From assembly GCF_016406305.1 (NCBI RefSeq), contig NZ_CP066369.1, positions 1,072,501-1,136,500 of the forward strand: a stretch of 64,000 nt of DNA. The letters run 5' to 3'. The translations under genes and the position numbers were made by a program. Below the pieces are notes generated by a model. It worked only from the letters and a program-made list of their open reading frames with translations. It had not been told where the DNA came from and ran no database searches. Each line of letters starts with the position of its first letter. The stretch's first letter is position 1. Of this stretch, positions 17,407-26,663 are shown piece after piece. The DNA comes from Shewanella putrefaciens (lineage in GTDB: Bacteria; Pseudomonadota; Gammaproteobacteria; Enterobacterales; Shewanellaceae).

Positions 17407-18600
17407 TTAGAGATCGGCGTGTGGACCGAACACCTCATAGTGCATGTTTTCAACTGCGACACCTAAAGTGAGCAATTGTTGCTTGATCGCTGACATGAAG
17501 CCAATAGGCCCGCAGAAATAGTAACGAGCATGGGGAGGCAGCTGATCTGCGACTTTGCTCAATTCCATTTGTCCTTCAAAATCATAATCTTCACCAAATA
17601 TATCGGTCGAGCTAGGCTCGCGATACCAAATATGGCTTTTCAGATTACTATGCTGCTGGCGTTTGGCGTGGAGTGCATGTTTAAAACCGTGTACAGCCCC
17701 TTGCTCACAGGCGTGTAACCACGTAATAGTGCTAGGGTGTTTCTGTTTTAGAAGCTGATTTAACATGCTCTTCATCGGTGTTTGCCCTACACCTGCCGAA
17801 ATGAGCACGACCGGCGTTTGCGTTGCGACGTCGAGGGTAAAGTTTCCCGCTGGTGGCATAACCGCTATTCTGTCACCGACTTGCAGCATATCGTGTAGCA
17901 GATTCGACACTTTGCCACCGGGTTCGCGCTTAACGCTGATCCGATAACTCTTGCCATTCGGCGCATCGGAGAGGGAGTATTGGCGGATTTCTTCATACTC
18001 CAAATTGGGGTGTGTTAGTTTTAAACTTAAATACTGACCTGGGATAAAATCTTTAACAGGCTTACCATCTTCTGGGGTCAATATGAAGGAGGTGATGACT
18101 GCGGACTCAGTGTTTTTCGCACTAATAATAAACGGACGCTCTCCCAACCAGCCGCCATCTTGCTCTGCATGTGTTTGATAGAGTTGTGCTTCTCTTTGGA
18201 TAAATATGTTGGCTAAAAATCCATAGGCTTGTGCCCAAGCTTCTAATACTTCTTCTGTTACCGCATCGCCACCTAATTCTTTAAGGGTTGCCAATAAATG
18301 GCTGCCGACAATTGCATACTGCTCAGGTTTAATTAAAAACCCCGTATGTTTATGGGCAATGCGTTCTACCGCTGAGCCGAGTGCGGCGAGGTTTTCAATA
18401 TTTTTTGCATAGGCTGCAACGGCATTGAACAGGGCTACTGGCTGACCACCAGAATGTTGATGCGCCAAGTTAAAGACATCTTTTAACTCAGGATTATGTT
18501 TGAACATACGTTCATAAAAGTGAGTGGTGAGGGCGGGGCCTGCTGATTCTAAAAGGGGAATTGTGCTTTTAATAACTTCAATTGTACGGCTGTCCAACAT
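17407..18600 (-). CDS. hmp: Flavohaemoglobin, nitric oxide dioxygenase
   Basis: 397 aa. Globin domain 1-140 with proximal haem His H85 and F-helix context IAHKHTGF. FAD domain 150-260 with RQYSLSDA (Arg-x-Tyr-Ser FAD motif). NAD domain to the C-terminus with SAGVGQTPM and CGPIGFM. Oxidises NO to nitrate using O2 and NADH. Length equals E. coli Hmp (396 aa). The upstream region carries a perfect FNR/EtrA box and a dyad near the start codon. It is monocistronic, with its own terminator. Confidence 0.97.
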   Translation of the reverse strand: MLDSRTIEVIKSTIPLLESAGPALTTHFYERMFKHNPELKDVFNLAHQHSGGQPVALFNAVAAYAKNIENLAALGSAVERIAHKHTGFLIKPEQYAIVGSHLLATLKELGGDAVTEEVLEAWAQAYGFLANIFIQREAQLYQTHAEQDGGWLGERPFIISAKNTESAVITSFILTPEDGKPVKDFIPGQYLSLKLTHPNLEYEEIRQYSLSDAPNGKSYRISVKREPGGKVSNLLHDMLQVGDRIAVMPPAGNFTLDVATQTPVVLISAGVGQTPMKSMLNQLLKQKHPSTITWLHACEQGAVHGFKHALHAKRQQHSNLKSHIWYREPSSTDIFGEDYDFEGQMELSKVADQLPPHARYYFCGPIGFMSAIKQQLLTLGVAVENMHYEVFGPHADL

Positions 18601-18611
18601 AGAAAATCCTT

Positions 18612-18630
18612 AACATGCAAAAATAATGTT
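18612..18630 (-). promoter_or_regulatory. Dyad just upstream of hmp start (possible NsrR-type site)
   Basis: 19-bp imperfect inverted repeat with outer arms AACAT / ATGTT separated by 9 bp, 11 bp from the hmp ATG. The position suits a repressor. NsrR is the usual NO-responsive repressor of hmp, but the match to its consensus is only partial. Confidence 0.35.
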
Positions 18631-18654
18631 TGTTTTTTCATTTTAAAGATTCAT

Positions 18655-18668
18655 TTGATTTAGATCAA
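18655..18668. promoter_or_regulatory. FNR/EtrA box upstream of hmp
   Basis: TTGATTTAGATCAA is a perfect match to the FNR-family consensus TTGATnnnnATCAA. It lies 55 bp before the hmp start codon. EtrA is the Shewanella FNR homologue. Overlap with the core promoter would suggest repression in anoxia, as for E. coli hmp; that is inference. Confidence 0.75.
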
Positions 18669-18699
18669 TGTAATTATTCTCTGGGGTGATAGAGGGCAG

Positions 18700-18723
18700 A
18701 GCCATGCAAGTCTTTGGCATGGC
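18700..18723. repeat. Inverted repeat downstream of the chemoreceptor gene
   Basis: GCCATGC (18701-18707) and GCATGGC (18717-18723) form a 7-bp stem between the chemoreceptor 3' end and the hmp promoter. There is no T run, so this is at most a weak terminator. Confidence 0.4.
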
Positions 18724-18812
18724 GATTGAGCACTACACTATAGAGCTTAATTGTGCTCGTTTAATCAAATGTCCTTTGGTTTGGAACAGCTATTGCGTCA
18801 TGTCTTAGTCAA

Positions 18813-20438
18813 TTAGAGCCTAAATGCACTGACTTGATTACGCATACTGCTGGCGAGTTTCGTTAAATTTATCACCGACTCACTTAACTCAGCCGCGGAC
18901 GTTGTCGAGTGTTCTGCAATATCACTAATGGCAATAATGCTGCGGTTAATGCTCTCTGCTACGCTACTTTGTTCTTCCGCTGCGGTCGCTATGTGGGTAT
19001 TTAGTTCAGTGATGCTATCCACAGAGGTGACGATTTCCTTCAGTGCTTGGCCCGCCTGATTGGCTTTATCATTGGCATCGTCAACTTGATTTATCCCTAG
19101 CTCCATCGCACTGACGGCTTCTTTGACGCCGAGTTGCAGGGTGGCGATCATTGCTTCAATTTCCTGGGTGGACTTTTGAGTTCGTTGGGCGAGTGTTCTT
19201 ACTTCATCGGCAACCACCGCAAAGCCGCGACCTTGTTCACCGGCGCGAGCCGCTTCAATGGCCGCATTTAGGGCCAATAGATTGGTTTGCTCGGCAATAC
19301 TCTTAATCACATCGAGCACGCGGCCAATGTTTTGGCTTTCATTGGATAGCACGCCAATCACTTGGGCCGTTTTTTGAATTTGATCTGACAGTTGCGACAT
19401 ACTGTTAATGGACTGCATCACAATGTGGTTACCATTGGCGGCATAGGTATCGGCGTCTTTGGCTGAATCCGCGGCGGCGGCAGCACTTTGGGCGACTTCG
19501 GCAACAGTCGCGGTCATTTCATTCATCGCGGTTGCGGTTTGCTCAGTCTCGGCCTGCTGTTGCTGCATACGTTTATTCGTCGCTTGGGTGAAACCACTGA
19601 GATCGTTTGCAGAGTCATTTACTGTGTTTGCCGCCTCTGCAATTGAATTCAAAATGCCCCTTAAGTGCTCAATAACTTGGGTGAGACTCGTGGATATTTG
19701 ACCTAATTCATCATCATTAAACATCTTAAACTTGACGGTCAGATCTGAGTCTTGGTGAATCGTCTTTAGTTTAGTGACTATATCGCTGATGGGAGTCATA
19801 ACACTGCGATTAACCCAGAGCCCAATACCTATGCTGATCAGCATGGCAAACACTCCCAAGACTGCGAAGATAGAGATGGAAGATTGATACATTTCATTGA
19901 CGGCATCTTTCTCTTGTCCTGCTATTTGGATTTGCAGTGCAATTAATTCTGAGATTTTTCCGCTGATGGGATCGACCGCTTGGTAGAGAGGTAAGATATC
20001 GGCGTTGAGTTGGTGGGCAATATTCCCATTGACTAGCCGTAAGCGTGAGATAAGTTGTTCAATCTGTTGGTTTGCAGGTGAAAATAAGTGTTCGGCCTGT
20101 TGCGCGAGTTGTGATTCTTCTCTGGTTAATTCAGTGGCGAGGTATTTTTGCCAGTGTTGATTAACCATAGATCTTGCACTTTCAAGTGCATCGATAGTCT
20201 GGGAGGCACTCAATCCACCGGCGTTGGCTTTATTAACAGCATCAATGACATCGACTGCGTATTTGTCGGCAATGACTTTTAAATCATCCAGTGGCACAAC
20301 TCTGTCGTTATAGATACGTTCAACACCCGACTCGATTTTCCCCATCATATTAATAGCGATAAAACCGATAACCAGTAACATTGAAAGTGGTACCAGAATG
20401 CCGATAAACATTTTTTGTTTGATCTGTAGGCCGTTCAT
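18813..20438 (-). CDS. Methyl-accepting chemotaxis protein
   Basis: 541 aa. TM1 at about 10-30, a four-helix-bundle type periplasmic domain at about 33-185 (4HB_MCP-like, IPD-spaced helices), TM2 at about 188-208, HAMP at about 210-262, and a coiled-coil signalling domain. The conserved tip EQTNLLALNAAIEAARAGEQ lies near residue 385, followed by GRGFAVVADEVR. Methylation-helix Gln/Glu/Ala patches are visible. Ligand unknown. It is a single gene upstream of nothing on its strand until the tRNA cluster. Confidence 0.95.
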   Translation of the reverse strand: MNGLQIKQKMFIGILVPLSMLLVIGFIAINMMGKIESGVERIYNDRVVPLDDLKVIADKYAVDVIDAVNKANAGGLSASQTIDALESARSMVNQHWQKYLATELTREESQLAQQAEHLFSPANQQIEQLISRLRLVNGNIAHQLNADILPLYQAVDPISGKISELIALQIQIAGQEKDAVNEMYQSSISIFAVLGVFAMLISIGIGLWVNRSVMTPISDIVTKLKTIHQDSDLTVKFKMFNDDELGQISTSLTQVIEHLRGILNSIAEAANTVNDSANDLSGFTQATNKRMQQQQAETEQTATAMNEMTATVAEVAQSAAAAADSAKDADTYAANGNHIVMQSINSMSQLSDQIQKTAQVIGVLSNESQNIGRVLDVIKSIAEQTNLLALNAAIEAARAGEQGRGFAVVADEVRTLAQRTQKSTQEIEAMIATLQLGVKEAVSAMELGINQVDDANDKANQAGQALKEIVTSVDSITELNTHIATAAEEQSSVAESINRSIIAISDIAEHSTTSAAELSESVINLTKLASSMRNQVSAFRL

Positions 20439-20570
20439 ATGGGTTGCCTCGGTAGAACTAAAAGAGTCCTTTAGGCAGAGCTCGAGCTATCCCTATGATG
20501 AGCCTGTAAGATTAGTTATAGCAAAGTTGGGGAAATTAGGGGAAAGCGGAAAATATTTTATTGCAGAAAC

Positions 20571-20595
20571 AAAAAAACCTCGCTAAGCGAGGTTT
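20571..20595 (-). terminator. Terminator of the tRNA operon
   Basis: On the minus strand a 9-bp stem AAACCTCGC / GCGAGGTTT with a 3-nt loop is followed by T7. It lies directly after the last tRNA-Leu. Confidence 0.92.
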
Positions 20596-20601
20596 AAATG
20601 T

Positions 20602-20688
20602 TGGTACAGATGAGAGGACTTGAACCTCCACGCCCTTGCGAGCACCAGCACCTGAAGCTGGCGTGTCTACCAATTCCACCACATCTGC
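20602..20688 (-). tRNA. tRNA-Leu (anticodon CAG), copy 2
   Basis: 87 nt including encoded CCA. Anticodon loop TTCAGGT in stem CCAGC/GCTGG, long variable arm, and T loop TTCAAGT. Acceptor stem GCAGATG/CATCTGT has a G1-U72 wobble. It is identical to the upstream copy except for one base pair in the acceptor stem (A5-U68 here). Confidence 0.97.
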
Positions 20689-20732
20689 ATTGGTATTCGG
20701 CCTTTAACCGAATCAAAACTTGAATTGCAATT

Positions 20733-20819
20733 TGGTACAGGTGAGAGGACTTGAACCTCCACGCCCTTGCGAGCACCAGCACCTGAAGCTGGCGTGTCTA
20801 CCAATTCCACCACACCTGC
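20733..20819 (-). tRNA. tRNA-Leu (anticodon CAG), copy 1
   Basis: 87 nt including CCA, with the same anticodon and arms as the neighbouring copy. The acceptor stem is GCAGGTG/CACCTGT, with G5-C68 in place of A-U. The two genes are 44 bp apart in one transcription unit. Confidence 0.97.
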
Positions 20820-20873
20820 ACTGTACCTATTGCAATTCTTTAACTCTGGTCGCATCGGCAACCAAATTAAAGA

Positions 20874-20949
20874 TGGTGCCCGAACCCGGAATCGAACCAG
20901 GGACACGAGGATTTTCAATCCTCTGCTCTACCGACTGAGCTATTCGGGC
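20874..20949 (-). tRNA. tRNA-Phe (anticodon GAA)
   Basis: 76 nt including encoded CCA. Acceptor GCCCGAA/TTCGGGC, D-arm AGCTCAGTCGGTAGAGC, anticodon loop TTGAAAA (GAA), and T loop TTCGATT. It is first in the Phe-Leu-Leu cluster; the promoter should lie just upstream (20950-21020). Confidence 0.97.
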
Positions 20950-21145
20950 GACGGGCGCAATTTAAAGGCTTTTCGGCTTTTGAGTCAATAGATTTTTACT
21001 AAATCTGGTAAAAATCGGTGTGGTTGCATAAGTTTTACTCGAATAGGGTACACAACTGTAGATTAGGGGAATACTCAGGGGCAAATCATCAATAAAGGCA
21101 TAGGGCTAGCGGCGGTAGAATAACCAAAATGTTTAGCGTAGCGCT

Positions 21146-21173
21146 AAAAAAATGCCCCTTTAAAAGGGGCATT
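21146..21173 (-). terminator. Terminator of bamD
   Basis: 10-bp stem AATGCCCCTT / AAGGGGCATT, then a T run on the minus strand. It starts 5 bp after the bamD stop. Confidence 0.92.
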
Positions 21174-21178
21174 CTTGG

Positions 21179-21940
21179 CTAGTTCGATAAGATTTCATTG
21201 TTTGGGAAGTTAGCTTGCATTACCATTAGCACGTTTTGCTTCAGTTGGTTCTGACCTAATTCGCCATAAGCTTCTATCATTATCTCTAATGCCCGTTCGG
21301 TTGAAGGGGTGCCTGGGTATGTTTCTAGCACTGATTGAGCTCGGATTGCTGCGGCGCTCCAAGCATTCATCTTGAGATAATACTCGGCAACTTGAATTGA
21401 ATATTTTGCCAAGCGATTCTTCAGCGATAACATGCGCTTTTGTGCATCGGCGGCATATTTGCTGTTAGGGTAGGTTTTAATTAAACGTTCAAAATCCTTG
21501 AAAGCATCTTGAGCATTTTTAGGATCGCGGTCAGTTCGGTCGATATTTAACATATCGTGGAACATGTAGCTGTCCGCTTGCATATTGACGAGTCCACGCA
21601 TGTAGTAGACGTAATCAATATCGGGATGGGTTGGGTTTAGACGGATAAATCTGTCTATATTGGCAATGCCTGAGGCGACATCATCCATTTTGTAGTACGC
21701 ATAAATCAAATCTAATTGGACTTGAGTTTTATGGGGGCCGAAGGGGAAGCGAGAGTCTAATGCTTCCAAAGAACGGACCGCTTTTGAGTAATTGCCAAGC
21801 TCCATTGAGGTTCTTGCCTGAGAATAAAGTACGTCAGGTGAGGTTTTTGCGGCAATGTCGTTATCTTCAGGACTGCTACTACAGGCTGATAACGCTAGTG
21901 AAAATAGGACTAAGGTTACGCCTTTGGAAAATTTATACAT
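21179..21940 (-). CDS. bamD: Outer-membrane assembly factor BamD (YfiO)
   Basis: 253 aa from the ATG at 21940; a TTG 12 bp upstream could extend it by four residues. A lipoprotein signal ends at the lipobox LSAC (mature Cys about residue 20). Five TPR-like repeats follow, with typical segments LYSQARTSMELGNYSKAV, AYYKMDDVASGI, ERLIKTYPNSKYAADA and AEYYLKMNAWSAA. Essential BAM-complex lipoprotein that helps BamA insert barrel proteins. It is divergent from rluD, the arrangement kept across gammaproteobacteria. No strong ribosome-binding site is visible. Confidence 0.95.
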   Translation of the reverse strand: MYKFSKGVTLVLFSLALSACSSSPEDNDIAAKTSPDVLYSQARTSMELGNYSKAVRSLEALDSRFPFGPHKTQVQLDLIYAYYKMDDVASGIANIDRFIRLNPTHPDIDYVYYMRGLVNMQADSYMFHDMLNIDRTDRDPKNAQDAFKDFERLIKTYPNSKYAADAQKRMLSLKNRLAKYSIQVAEYYLKMNAWSAAAIRAQSVLETYPGTPSTERALEIMIEAYGELGQNQLKQNVLMVMQANFPNNEILSN

Positions 21941-22062
21941 ACTTGAATTCAATTCTTTTTAAGTTGTAGTTAAGAATTTTTCCATTTCACTATAAAATAG
22001 AAAACATCCGATTGTAACAGATAGCACACATTTTTTGACCCCTAAATGGGGATACGGTTCCT

Positions 22063-23037
22063 ATGACACAAGAGATTAATCTAAAAAGCGAGATTTCAGC
22101 AACACAAACTGGCCTGAGATTAGATCAGGCTCTGGCTGAGTTGTTCCCAGATTACTCGCGCACGCGCATCAAGGAATGGATCCTATCTGATGCAGTTTAT
22201 GTTGACGGCGTGGTTGTTAATAAGCCTCGCGAGAAAGTATTTGAGCTACAACAGATTGAAATTGCAGCCACACTTGAAGAAGAAGTGCATGCGGCGGCTC
22301 AGGCCATCGAGCTGAATATTGTCTACGAAGATGACCATATTTTGGTTATCAACAAACAAGCTGGCTTAGTTGTCCACCCTGGTGCGGGTAATGCTGATGG
22401 TACGCTGATGAATGCACTTTTGCACCATTGCCCCGATATTGAGCATGTGCCACGTGCAGGTATTGTGCACCGTCTCGATAAAGACACTACGGGTTTGATG
22501 GTCGTAGCAAAAACGGTTGAGGCACAAACTCACCTAGTCGCAGCATTGCAAGCCCGTGAAATCACCCGTGAATACGAAGCGATTGTGATGGGCACTATGA
22601 CAGGTGGCGGTACTGTGGATGAGCCGATTGGCCGTCATCCCACTAAACGTACTCATATGGCGGTGCATCACTCGGGTAAACCTGCGGTGACGCATTACCG
22701 TGTGGCGGAGAAATTCCGTAACCACACTCGTCTAAGATTGCGCCTTGAATCGGGCCGTACTCACCAAATCCGTGTGCACATGGAATACATTGGCCACGTA
22801 TTAGTGGGCGATCCTGTTTATGGTGGCCGTCCAAAACCACCAAAGGCCGCGAGCCCAGAGTTTTTTGAAATTTTGAAAAACTTTAAACGCCAAGCATTGC
22901 ACGCTGTGCGTCTCGAGTTAGCGCATCCTGTGAGCTGTGAAATCATGAGCTGGCAGGCGCCAATTCCTGAGGATATGGTGATTTTGACCAAAGCACTGCG
23001 TCAAGACACGGTCGAGCATCCGATCGAGTATTTGTAA
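22063..23037 (+). CDS. rluD: 23S rRNA pseudouridine synthase D
   Basis: 324 aa. An S4 domain (about 18-75) precedes the RluA-type catalytic domain, with motif GIVHRLDKDTTGL and catalytic D139, as in E. coli RluD. Makes pseudouridines 1911, 1915 and 1917 in helix 69, needed for ribosome assembly and release. The stop is directly followed by the GTG start of pgeF, so the two are coupled. Length matches the family (326 aa in E. coli). Confidence 0.96.
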   Translation: MTQEINLKSEISATQTGLRLDQALAELFPDYSRTRIKEWILSDAVYVDGVVVNKPREKVFELQQIEIAATLEEEVHAAAQAIELNIVYEDDHILVINKQAGLVVHPGAGNADGTLMNALLHHCPDIEHVPRAGIVHRLDKDTTGLMVVAKTVEAQTHLVAALQAREITREYEAIVMGTMTGGGTVDEPIGRHPTKRTHMAVHHSGKPAVTHYRVAEKFRNHTRLRLRLESGRTHQIRVHMEYIGHVLVGDPVYGGRPKPPKAASPEFFEILKNFKRQALHAVRLELAHPVSCEIMSWQAPIPEDMVILTKALRQDTVEHPIEYL

Positions 23038-23772
23038 GTGTTTAATCACGATTGGCCAGTTCCCGCTAATGTTGGCATCGCTATGACAAATCGTCATGGC
23101 GGTGTGAGCGAGCATCCCTATGGCAGTCTGAATCTTGGACTGCATGTTGGTGATGCACCTGAGCTGGTGATGGCTAATCGTGAGTTACTCTGCAAACAAT
23201 TAGAGTTAACCGTTGAGCCCATTTGGCTCGAACAAGTACATGGCACTCATGTGCTCAATCTAGACACGCTTAACCTAGGTTATGCAGTGGATCCCCCGAT
23301 TGCCGATGCCAGTTACAGCCGAACCGCTGGACGAGTTTGCGCTGTGATGACGGCAGATTGTTTACCTGTGTTGCTGTGTAATCATGCCGGCACTGAGGTT
23401 GCAGCGGCCCATGCGGGATGGCGCGGTCTGTGTGATGGTGTGATAGAGGCCACTGCGGCGCAGTTTAGTTCACCTATGGGGGAGTTGATTGCCTACCTTG
23501 GCCCGGCTATTGGTCCGCAAAAATTTGAAGTCGGCGCCGAAGTAAAGCAGGCATTCTGTGGTTTGCATCCCCAGGCGGCTGGGTGTTTTATTCCAAGTGG
23601 TGATAAGTTTCTTGCCGATATCATTGGCTTGGCCAAATTGCGCTTGAGTTTACTCGGAGTAAACCATATTTATAGTGCCAATATTTGTACTGTCTCTAAC
23701 CCAGATTATTTCTCCTATCGCCGCGATAAAGTGACGGGACGCATGGCTTCATTGATCTGGCTTAAGTCTTAA
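23038..23772 (+). CDS. pgeF: Peptidoglycan editing factor PgeF (YfiH, multicopper-oxidase-like DUF152)
   Basis: 244 aa, GTG start directly after the rluD stop with no gap. Conserved active-site motifs are WLEQVHGTHV, CAVMTADCLPVLL, AAAHAGWRGL and YFSYRRDKVTGRMAS. The His-Cys-His set binds zinc in homologues. E. coli YfiH is reported to clear L-Ser mis-incorporated in peptidoglycan precursors; relatives act as purine nucleoside phosphorylases. Gene order rluD-pgeF-clpB is conserved. No alternative start fits the family better. Confidence 0.92.
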   Translation: MFNHDWPVPANVGIAMTNRHGGVSEHPYGSLNLGLHVGDAPELVMANRELLCKQLELTVEPIWLEQVHGTHVLNLDTLNLGYAVDPPIADASYSRTAGRVCAVMTADCLPVLLCNHAGTEVAAAHAGWRGLCDGVIEATAAQFSSPMGELIAYLGPAIGPQKFEVGAEVKQAFCGLHPQAAGCFIPSGDKFLADIIGLAKLRLSLLGVNHIYSANICTVSNPDYFSYRRDKVTGRMASLIWLKS

Positions 23773-23813
23773 GCAAATTCCCCTACTATTTGTATTTAAT
23801 TCCCTTCCCGTTG

Positions 23814-23841
23814 CTTGAAATTGGCTAAATAGTCCCCATCT
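23814..23841 (+). promoter_or_regulatory. Sigma-32 heat-shock promoter of clpB
   Basis: -35 CTTGAAA at 23814-23820, a 13-bp spacer, and -10 CCCCATCT at 23834-23841. This is an essentially perfect match to the RpoH consensus. It is 130 bp upstream of the clpB start codon, leaving a leader of about 120 nt. Confidence 0.92.
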
Positions 23842-23859
23842 TTTAACTAACGAAATGTA

Positions 23860-23939
23860 ATGCCAATCCCATTTAGATTTCTCCATTAGCGGAACTGTTT
23901 GTTAGCCACTACCTTGGCAAGATTCTTGTGGATTGGCAT
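23860..23939. repeat. 80-bp palindromic repeat element in the clpB leader
   Basis: Perfect 10-bp terminal inverted repeats ATGCCAATCC (23860-23869) and GGATTGGCAT (23930-23939) enclose 60 bp. The interior 16-mer CTGTTTGTTAGCCACT (23895-23910) recurs exactly at 34282-34297, where a TGCAATCCC end is also present. MITE- or REP-like, and sits in the transcribed 5' leader of clpB. Confidence 0.7.
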
Positions 23940-23970
23940 ATCTCTCAATATGTGAGTTTTAGGAGGCTGT

Positions 23971-26544
23971 ATGCGACTCGATCGTATGACCAATAAATTC
24001 CAGCTTGCCATCTCAGATGCCCAATCACTTGCACTTGGGCGTGATCATCAGTTTATCGAACCGCTACATTTGATGATGGCACTGCTTAACCAGGATTCTG
24101 GTTCTATCCATCCCTTATTGACCCAGGCTGGTATTCGGGTGAGTGCGCTGCGTTCGCTGCTTAGCCAAGAGTTAGAACGCTTACCCCAAGTCGAAGGCAC
24201 TGGCGGCGATGTGCAATTATCCCAAGGCTTAATTCGTTTATTAAATCTGTGCGATAAGTTAGCGCAAAAGCGTAAAGACAAATATATCTCCAGTGAATTG
24301 TTTGTGCTGGCGGCATTAGAAGGCAGCGATGCCTTGGCTCAATGTTTGAAAAAGTCCGGTGCGACCAAAGAGTTGATGGAGCAAACCATTGAACAGGTAC
24401 GTGGCGGCCAAAAAGTGGATGATCCTAATGCCGAAGATCAACGCCAAGCGTTGAAGAAATTTACTATCGATCTGACCGAGCGCGCCGAGCAGGGCAAGTT
24501 AGATCCAGTGATTGGTCGTGACGATGAAATTCGCCGCACGATTCAAGTGCTGCAACGTCGCAGTAAAAATAACCCAGTGCTGATTGGTGAACCGGGTGTG
24601 GGTAAAACCGCGATTGTTGAAGGACTTGCCCAGCGTATTGTTAATGGTGAAGTGCCCGAAGGGATTAAAAATAAACGGGTTTTATCCCTCGATATGGGCT
24701 CATTGATTGCGGGGGCTAAATATCGCGGTGAGTTCGAAGAGCGCTTAAAAGCCGTGCTTAATGAATTAGCGCAGGAAGAAGGCCAAGTGATCCTCTTTAT
24801 CGACGAACTGCACACTATGGTCGGTGCCGGTAAAGGTGAGGGCGCAATGGATGCGGGTAATATGCTCAAACCTGCGTTAGCACGTGGTGATTTGCACTGT
24901 GTGGGCGCGACCACCCTCGATGAGTATCGTCAGTACATTGAAAAAGATGCGGCCCTTGAGCGCCGCTTCCAAAAAGTGCTGGTGGATGAGCCCAGTGTTG
25001 AAGATACCATCGCCATTTTGCGTGGCCTGAAAGAACGCTACGAGCTGCATCACCATGTGGAAATTACCGATCCGGCAATTGTGGCGGCGGCGACCATGTC
25101 GCACCGTTATGTGTCGGACCGTAAATTGCCCGATAAGGCGATCGATTTGATCGACGAAGCGGCATCCAGCATCCGTATGCAGATGGACTCAAAGCCAGAG
25201 TCACTCGACAGGCTAGAGCGCCGTGCTATCCAGCTCAAACTGGAGGAGCAAGCGTTAGCCAAAGAAAATGACGAGGCGAGCCGTCGTAGACTCGATCATC
25301 TTCGAGTTGAATTGCACGAAGTTGAAGCTAAGGCATCGGAACTTAACGAAATTTGGCGTACTGAAAAAGCCGCATTGGCGGGCACTCAGCACATTAAAGC
25401 CGATCTCGAGCAGGCTCGGATGGATTTAGAAGTGGCTCGCCGCGCGGGCGATCTCACGCGCATGTCTGAGCTGCAATATGGCCGTATTCCTGAGCTTGAG
25501 AAACAGCTCGATTTGGCGTCGCAGGCCGAAATGCAGGATATGACTTTATTACGTAACAAAGTCACTGAGCTTGAAATTGCTGAAGTGCTGTCCAAAGCAA
25601 CGGGAATTCCTGTCTCGAAAATGCTTGAAGGTGAGCGCGAGAAATTACTGCAAATGGAAGTGGCGCTGCACGAGCGGGTGATAGGCCAAAACGAAGCCGT
25701 TGATGCGGTGGCAAACGCGATTCGTCGTAGTCGTGCGGGTCTTGCGGATCCGAATCGCCCGATTGGCTCTTTCCTGTTTTTAGGCCCTACCGGTGTGGGC
25801 AAAACTGAGCTGTGTAAATCACTGGCGAAGTTTTTATTCGATACCGAATCGGCCCTAGTGCGCATCGATATGTCTGAGTTTATGGAAAAACACTCAGTAT
25901 CGCGTTTAGTGGGGGCCCCTCCAGGATATGTGGGCTACGAAGAGGGCGGTTACTTAACGGAAGCTGTGCGCCGTAAACCGTATTCGGTGATATTGCTCGA
26001 TGAAGTTGAGAAAGCGCACCCCGATGTGTTTAACATCTTACTGCAAGTGCTCGATGATGGACGCTTAACCGATGGTCAAGGTCGTACTGTCGATTTTAGA
26101 AATACAGTGATCATTATGACCTCGAACTTAGGCTCCGACATTATCCAAGAAGGATTTGGCCATGTGACCTATGCAGAGATGAAAGCGTCGGTGATGAATG
26201 TGGTGACCCACAGCTTTAGACCCGAGTTTTTAAACCGTATCGATGAATCTGTGGTATTCCATCCATTGGATGCTGCCAATATTAAGCGTATTGCTTCGAT
26301 ACAGATTGCTTCCCTACGCCAACGTTTGGCGGAGAAGGACTATACATTGGAGATCACCGACGACGCATTGTCACTGATCGCGGAAATTGGTTTCGATCCT
26401 GTGTATGGTGCAAGACCCTTGAAACGGGCATTGCAGCAAGAAGTCGAAAACCCACTGGCGCAGAAATTACTGCGTGGTGACTTGTTACCGGGTAAACCCA
26501 TTAAGGTCAGCTGTGCGGGTGGCGAGTTAGCGTTCGAGCAGTAA
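23971..26544 (+). CDS. clpB: ATP-dependent disaggregase ClpB
   Basis: 857 aa (E. coli 857). N-domain 1-145. First AAA+ module with GEPGVGKT (about 206-213) and Walker B ILFIDELH. Long coiled-coil middle domain about 405-525. Second AAA+ module with GPTGVGKTE (about 605) and [11 protein letters not shown], then the C-terminal D2-small domain. Rescues aggregated protein with DnaK/DnaJ/GrpE. AGGAGG is well placed before the ATG. Driven by the sigma-32 promoter at 23814, through a leader holding a palindromic repeat. Confidence 0.98.
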   Translation: MRLDRMTNKFQLAISDAQSLALGRDHQFIEPLHLMMALLNQDSGSIHPLLTQAGIRVSALRSLLSQELERLPQVEGTGGDVQLSQGLIRLLNLCDKLAQKRKDKYISSELFVLAALEGSDALAQCLKKSGATKELMEQTIEQVRGGQKVDDPNAEDQRQALKKFTIDLTERAEQGKLDPVIGRDDEIRRTIQVLQRRSKNNPVLIGEPGVGKTAIVEGLAQRIVNGEVPEGIKNKRVLSLDMGSLIAGAKYRGEFEERLKAVLNELAQEEGQVILFIDELHTMVGAGKGEGAMDAGNMLKPALARGDLHCVGATTLDEYRQYIEKDAALERRFQKVLVDEPSVEDTIAILRGLKERYELHHHVEITDPAIVAAATMSHRYVSDRKLPDKAIDLIDEAASSIRMQMDSKPESLDRLERRAIQLKLEEQALAKENDEASRRRLDHLRVELHEVEAKASELNEIWRTEKAALAGTQHIKADLEQARMDLEVARRAGDLTRMSELQYGRIPELEKQLDLASQAEMQDMTLLRNKVTELEIAEVLSKATGIPVSKMLEGEREKLLQMEVALHERVIGQNEAVDAVANAIRRSRAGLADPNRPIGSFLFLGPTGVGKTELCKSLAKFLFDTESALVRIDMSEFMEKHSVSRLVGAPPGYVGYEEGGYLTEAVRRKPYSVILLDEVEKAHPDVFNILLQVLDDGRLTDGQGRTVDFRNTVIIMTSNLGSDIIQEGFGHVTYAEMKASVMNVVTHSFRPEFLNRIDESVVFHPLDAANIKRIASIQIASLRQRLAEKDYTLEITDDALSLIAEIGFDPVYGARPLKRALQQEVENPLAQKLLRGDLLPGKPIKVSCAGGELAFEQ

Positions 26545-26624
26545 GAGTGAGCGATTAAGCATTAAGAGGTCGATTGATGGCTTAGTGCGATAATGGCTAA
26601 ATCAAGAGTTATCTCTTAAATAGT

Positions 26625-26656
26625 AAAAGAGCCGAGTATTGACTCGGCTCTTTTAT
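26625..26656. terminator. Bidirectional terminator between clpB and DUF4124 gene
   Basis: 13-bp stem AAAAGAGCCGAGT / ACTCGGCTCTTTT with a 4-nt loop serves the two convergent genes. Confidence 0.93.
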
Positions 26657-26663
26657 ATGGGGA

